Below are positions 52,609-54,769 of a stretch of 54,769 bases of DNA, one piece after another. The DNA is from CADCTB01 sp038214685 (GTDB lineage: Bacteria; Actinomycetota; Acidimicrobiia; Acidimicrobiales; AC-14), in contig JBBQRO010000007.1 of the NCBI GenBank assembly GCA_038214685.1, forward strand, positions 1-54,769. Direction: 5' to 3'. The notes under the pieces were generated by a model, which was not told the DNA's origin, did no database searches, and saw nothing but the letters and a program-made list of their open reading frames with translations. How positions within the stretch are numbered: the stretch's first letter is position 1; each line of letters opens with the position of its first letter. The position numbers and the translations under genes were made by a program.

Positions 52609-53649
52609 GTGGATGTCGACCGGGTGCTGCTCGCTGCGCCGCGGGGTTTCTGCGCCGGCGTGGAAATGGCAATCAAGGCCCTGGGCTGGATGGTGCGGGT
52701 CTTCGAGCCTCCGGTGTACTGCTACCACGAGATTGTCCACAACCGCCTGGTTGTCGACCGCTTTCGCCGGCTGGGGGTGGTCTTCGTCGACGACGTGTCC
52801 GAGGTGCCGCCCGGCGCCCCGCTCATGCTCAGCGCCCACGGATCGGCGCCCGAGGTGGTGAAGGCGGCCCGGGCAGGGGGTGGGTTCGTGGTCGACGCGG
52901 TGTGCCCGCTGGTCACCAAGGTCCACCACGAGGTCAAGGTCCGGGCCGGGAAGGGGTTCTCTATCCTCTACGTGGGCCACGAGGGTCACGACGAGGCGGT
53001 GGGTACCATGGCCGTGGCCCCGGAGTCGACCCACCTGGTCGAGACCGAGGACGCGGTGGCCGCCCTGCCCGAGCTCGACGGACCGGTTGCCCTGCTGGCC
53101 CAGACCACGCTGAGCCACCAGGACTGGGCCGGCGTGCTCGCTGCGGCGCGCTCGCGGTTCCCGGACCTGTGGATGCCCGGCAGGAGCGACCTGTGCTTCG
53201 CCACCACCAATCGCCAGTCGGCGTTGACGGAGATCGCCGGCAAGGCCGACGCCATCGTCGTCATCGGCTCGGCCAACTCGTCGAATACCGTGGCCCTGGA
53301 GAAGGAGGCCCGCAACGCCGGCTGCGCCCGGGTCTACCGGGTCAATCGGGCCGACGAGCTGCCCGACGACCTCGCCGGCGTGGTCGGTGTGACCGCCGGG
53401 GCGTCGGCGCCCGAGGATCTGGTGAGGGAGGTGATCGCCCGCCTGAACCCGGCGCAGGGCATCGAAGAGGTCGCCGTCACCCACGAGGACGAGTACTTCC
53501 CGCCGCCCCCGGAGCTGCGCGAGCTTCTGGCCGCCCTCGACGCGGTGGCCAGCGTCACCCTCGGATCGCCCCCGCCGGCCAGGTCGGCCTTCGCCGAGGA
53601 CCGCCTCCGGGCGGCCAGCGACGTGCTCGACGCCCTCGCCGCCGGCTGA
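52609..53649 (+). CDS. ispH: 4-hydroxy-3-methylbut-2-enyl diphosphate reductase IspH
   Basis: IspH performs the last step of the MEP pathway, giving IPP and DMAPP. The 346-residue protein has the three cluster cysteines in PRGFCAGVE, DAVCPLVTKVHHE and SDLCFATTNRQ, plus AHGSAPEV and GSANSSNTVALEKEA. GTG 52609 is six bases beyond a TAGGCT -10-like element, likely a leaderless start. The C-terminal extension after HEDEYFPPP is Ala-rich and variable. Confidence 0.95.
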   Translation: MDVDRVLLAAPRGFCAGVEMAIKALGWMVRVFEPPVYCYHEIVHNRLVVDRFRRLGVVFVDDVSEVPPGAPLMLSAHGSAPEVVKAARAGGGFVVDAVCPLVTKVHHEVKVRAGKGFSILYVGHEGHDEAVGTMAVAPESTHLVETEDAVAALPELDGPVALLAQTTLSHQDWAGVLAAARSRFPDLWMPGRSDLCFATTNRQSALTEIAGKADAIVVIGSANSSNTVALEKEARNAGCARVYRVNRADELPDDLAGVVGVTAGASAPEDLVREVIARLNPAQGIEEVAVTHEDEYFPPPPELRELLAALDAVASVTLGSPPPARSAFAEDRLRAASDVLDALAAG

Positions 53650-53655
53650 GGCCGC

Positions 53656-54351
53656 TCAGGCGGTGAAGGCGAAGGGGGCCCGGACCTCGAACGGGCCGCC
53701 CGGGAAGGTCCATGTGGCGATGGCAGAGTAGGTGCCCGCCACCAATGGTGGGCACGGCTGCGTCTGGCAGGTCCGCGGGTCGAAGGGGATCGTGGCCGTG
53801 AGCACGGCACCGGGCACCAGGGCCGTCGGGCGGAACGCATCGGCGATCTGGGCAGAGTCGATGATCGGCCGGCCGGCGGGGTCGGCGAAGGTGGCGCGGA
53901 AGGTATAGCTGGTGTAGGAGCAGGCCGTCGACGAGCGGTTGCGGAGGGTGCTCTCCAGCTTCACCTGCTCGGTGGAACCGTAGGTGACCTTGTCGGTGGT
54001 GGCCGTCACCGCGATCTGGGCCGCGGTGCAGGGCATGGTGGTGGTGGAGGTCGTGGACCCCCGCGGGCCGGTGGTGGTGGTCAACCGGGCCACCGTGGTC
54101 GTCGTGGCCCGCCTCGCGGTGGTCGAGGTGACCTCGACCTGGGTGGTGGGCGGCGAGGTGCTGGGCGGCGAGTTGCCGGCGGAGGGCGGCACGGTGGACG
54201 ACGTGGTCACGTCCGGCTGGACATCGACCGGTGCCGGCGCCACCGACGCCACCTTGGTGTCCGGATCACGGGTGGCGGCCACGGCGATGCCCACCCCGCC
54301 GATGAGCAACGCGGCCAGCCCCATCGCCACCATCCGCCCCGGTACCACCAT
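53656..54351 (-). CDS. exported Thr/Pro-rich protein with beta-sandwich domain
   Basis: The 231-residue protein has an N-terminal membrane/signal helix (MGLAALLIGGVGIAVAA), a long Thr/Ser/Pro linker, then a beta-rich domain (TTDKVTYGSTEQVKLESTLRNRSSTACSY, ATWTFPGGPFEVRAPFAF). Two Cys pairs may form disulfides. It resembles intracellular-proteinase-inhibitor-like (BsuPI) or bacterial immunoglobulin-like sandwich domains, but I am not certain. It is 30 bases from a downstream-coded paralogue. Cell-surface anchored; function unknown. Confidence 0.72.
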   Translation of the reverse strand: MVVPGRMVAMGLAALLIGGVGIAVAATRDPDTKVASVAPAPVDVQPDVTTSSTVPPSAGNSPPSTSPPTTQVEVTSTTARRATTTTVARLTTTTGPRGSTTSTTTMPCTAAQIAVTATTDKVTYGSTEQVKLESTLRNRSSTACSYTSYTFRATFADPAGRPIIDSAQIADAFRPTALVPGAVLTATIPFDPRTCQTQPCPPLVAGTYSAIATWTFPGGPFEVRAPFAFTA

Positions 54352-54381
54352 GGGTCAACCTAGAACCTCCCTACGTGGTTG

Positions 54382-54769
54382 TCACGCGCCAATCTGGAAG
54401 GCGCTGCGGGCGGTGTCGGAGCCACCTTCCGTCCAGTCGGCCACGACGACGTGGGTGCCAGCCGGCACCTGCACGCACGCCGGTCCCGAGCAGTCCTTCT
54501 GGTCCCAGCTCAGACTGCTCGTAAAGACCTTGCCCGGCTCGGCCTTCGTAGGCATCCGATAGTCCGCCGTGGTGGCGAACGACCCCACGACCTTGCCGGC
54601 GACGTCCTCGACCCGGAAGTACGCCCGTGACGGGAGCAGGCAGGTGACGGTCGAGCGGTTCTCCAGGGTGGACGTCCAGCGGACCGTCTGACCCGGGGCG
54701 TAGCTCGACTGCTCCGTCGCCACGACAACCCTGACCCCGTCGGTGGCGCAGGCGGGGGTGGCCTGCGGG
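54382..54769 (-). CDS. exported beta-sandwich protein, paralogue of the neighbour, cut by window end
   Basis: The frame stays open to the window edge. It shares the TPACATDGVRVVVATEQSSY-PGQTVRWTSTLENRSTVTC start, V-DVAGKVVGSF, and a closing VPAGTHVVVADWTEGG with the previous gene. It is the C-terminal domain of a tandem paralogue whose N-terminal signal and linker are outside the window. The ORF ATG at 54723 is internal. Confidence 0.7.
   Translation of the reverse strand, partial: PQATPACATDGVRVVVATEQSSYAPGQTVRWTSTLENRSTVTCLLPSRAYFRVEDVAGKVVGSFATTADYRMPTKAEPGKVFTSSLSWDQKDCSGPACVQVPAGTHVVVADWTEGGSDTARSAFQIGA

Overview
The window is about 70% GC, rich in GTG and TTG starts, and looks like an actinobacterial chromosome. 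The family set (very large NAD-glutamate dehydrogenase, DUF222/HNH protein, LCP protein with LytR_C tail, DUF512 radical SAM, Thr-rich exported proteins, many apparent leaderless starts) fits Acidimicrobiia or a close relative. That placement is inference, since no 16S gene is present.

Layout. 1-10 kb holds a formate dehydrogenase locus (fdhD, a DUF6457-like protein, fdhA, fdhB, nrfD), then a SpoIIE-type phosphatase, a thioredoxin-like lipoprotein and a CcdA protein. fdhA and the thioredoxin-like gene are each interrupted by one in-frame TGA, exactly at the position of the catalytic Sec/Cys. Each TGA is followed at SECIS distance by a strong hairpin. I read both as selenoproteins, so standard gene calling splits each in two. 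9.5-14 kb is a zinc locus: ArsR repressor, His-rich repeat protein, Fur/Zur regulator, and a divergent znuABC operon with a candidate Zur box; a vapBC pair sits inside it. 14-35 kb is ordinary metabolism and envelope: maleylacetate reductase, NDH-2, an orphan solute-binding lipoprotein, GH38 mannosidase, an alternative oxidase, 6-phosphogluconate dehydrogenase, TypA, GDPD, NAD-GDH, LCP, a flippase-like membrane protein, truncated haemoglobin and a desaturase.

36.3-47.85 kb is a decayed integrative element in a tRNA-Pro(GGG) gene. It is bounded by a 62-bp direct repeat of the tRNA 3' end (61/62 identical). Paired CATACAT repeats lie inside both ends. Its cargo includes a frameshifted PhoX-like gene, an IS110 remnant, a GNAT acetyltransferase, an MntA-HepT toxin-antitoxin pair, a MobF relaxase-helicase broken by at least five frameshifts, a frameshifted winged-helix gene and an integrase with an internal deletion. 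Next to the integrase is a two-gene module of unknown function. A diverged second copy lies just outside the other end of the element beside different repeats, which suggests an older element had used the same tRNA. 47.9-54.8 kb returns to core genes: L,D-transpeptidase, a zinc-ribbon membrane protein, SpoIIE phosphatase, Der, DUF512 radical SAM, IspH, and two tandem exported Thr-rich or related paralogues, the last cut by the window end.

How the genes work together. FdhA/FdhB/NrfD would oxidise formate and pass electrons to the quinone pool, with FdhD supplying sulfur to the cofactor. The UxxC lipoprotein and CcdA form a plausible extracytoplasmic thiol/selenol pair. NDH-2 and the alternative oxidase could form a non-pumping quinone route. 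ArsR, the His-rich protein, Zur and ZnuABC would manage zinc. The genome must encode selA, selB, selC and selD elsewhere if the two UGA readings are right.
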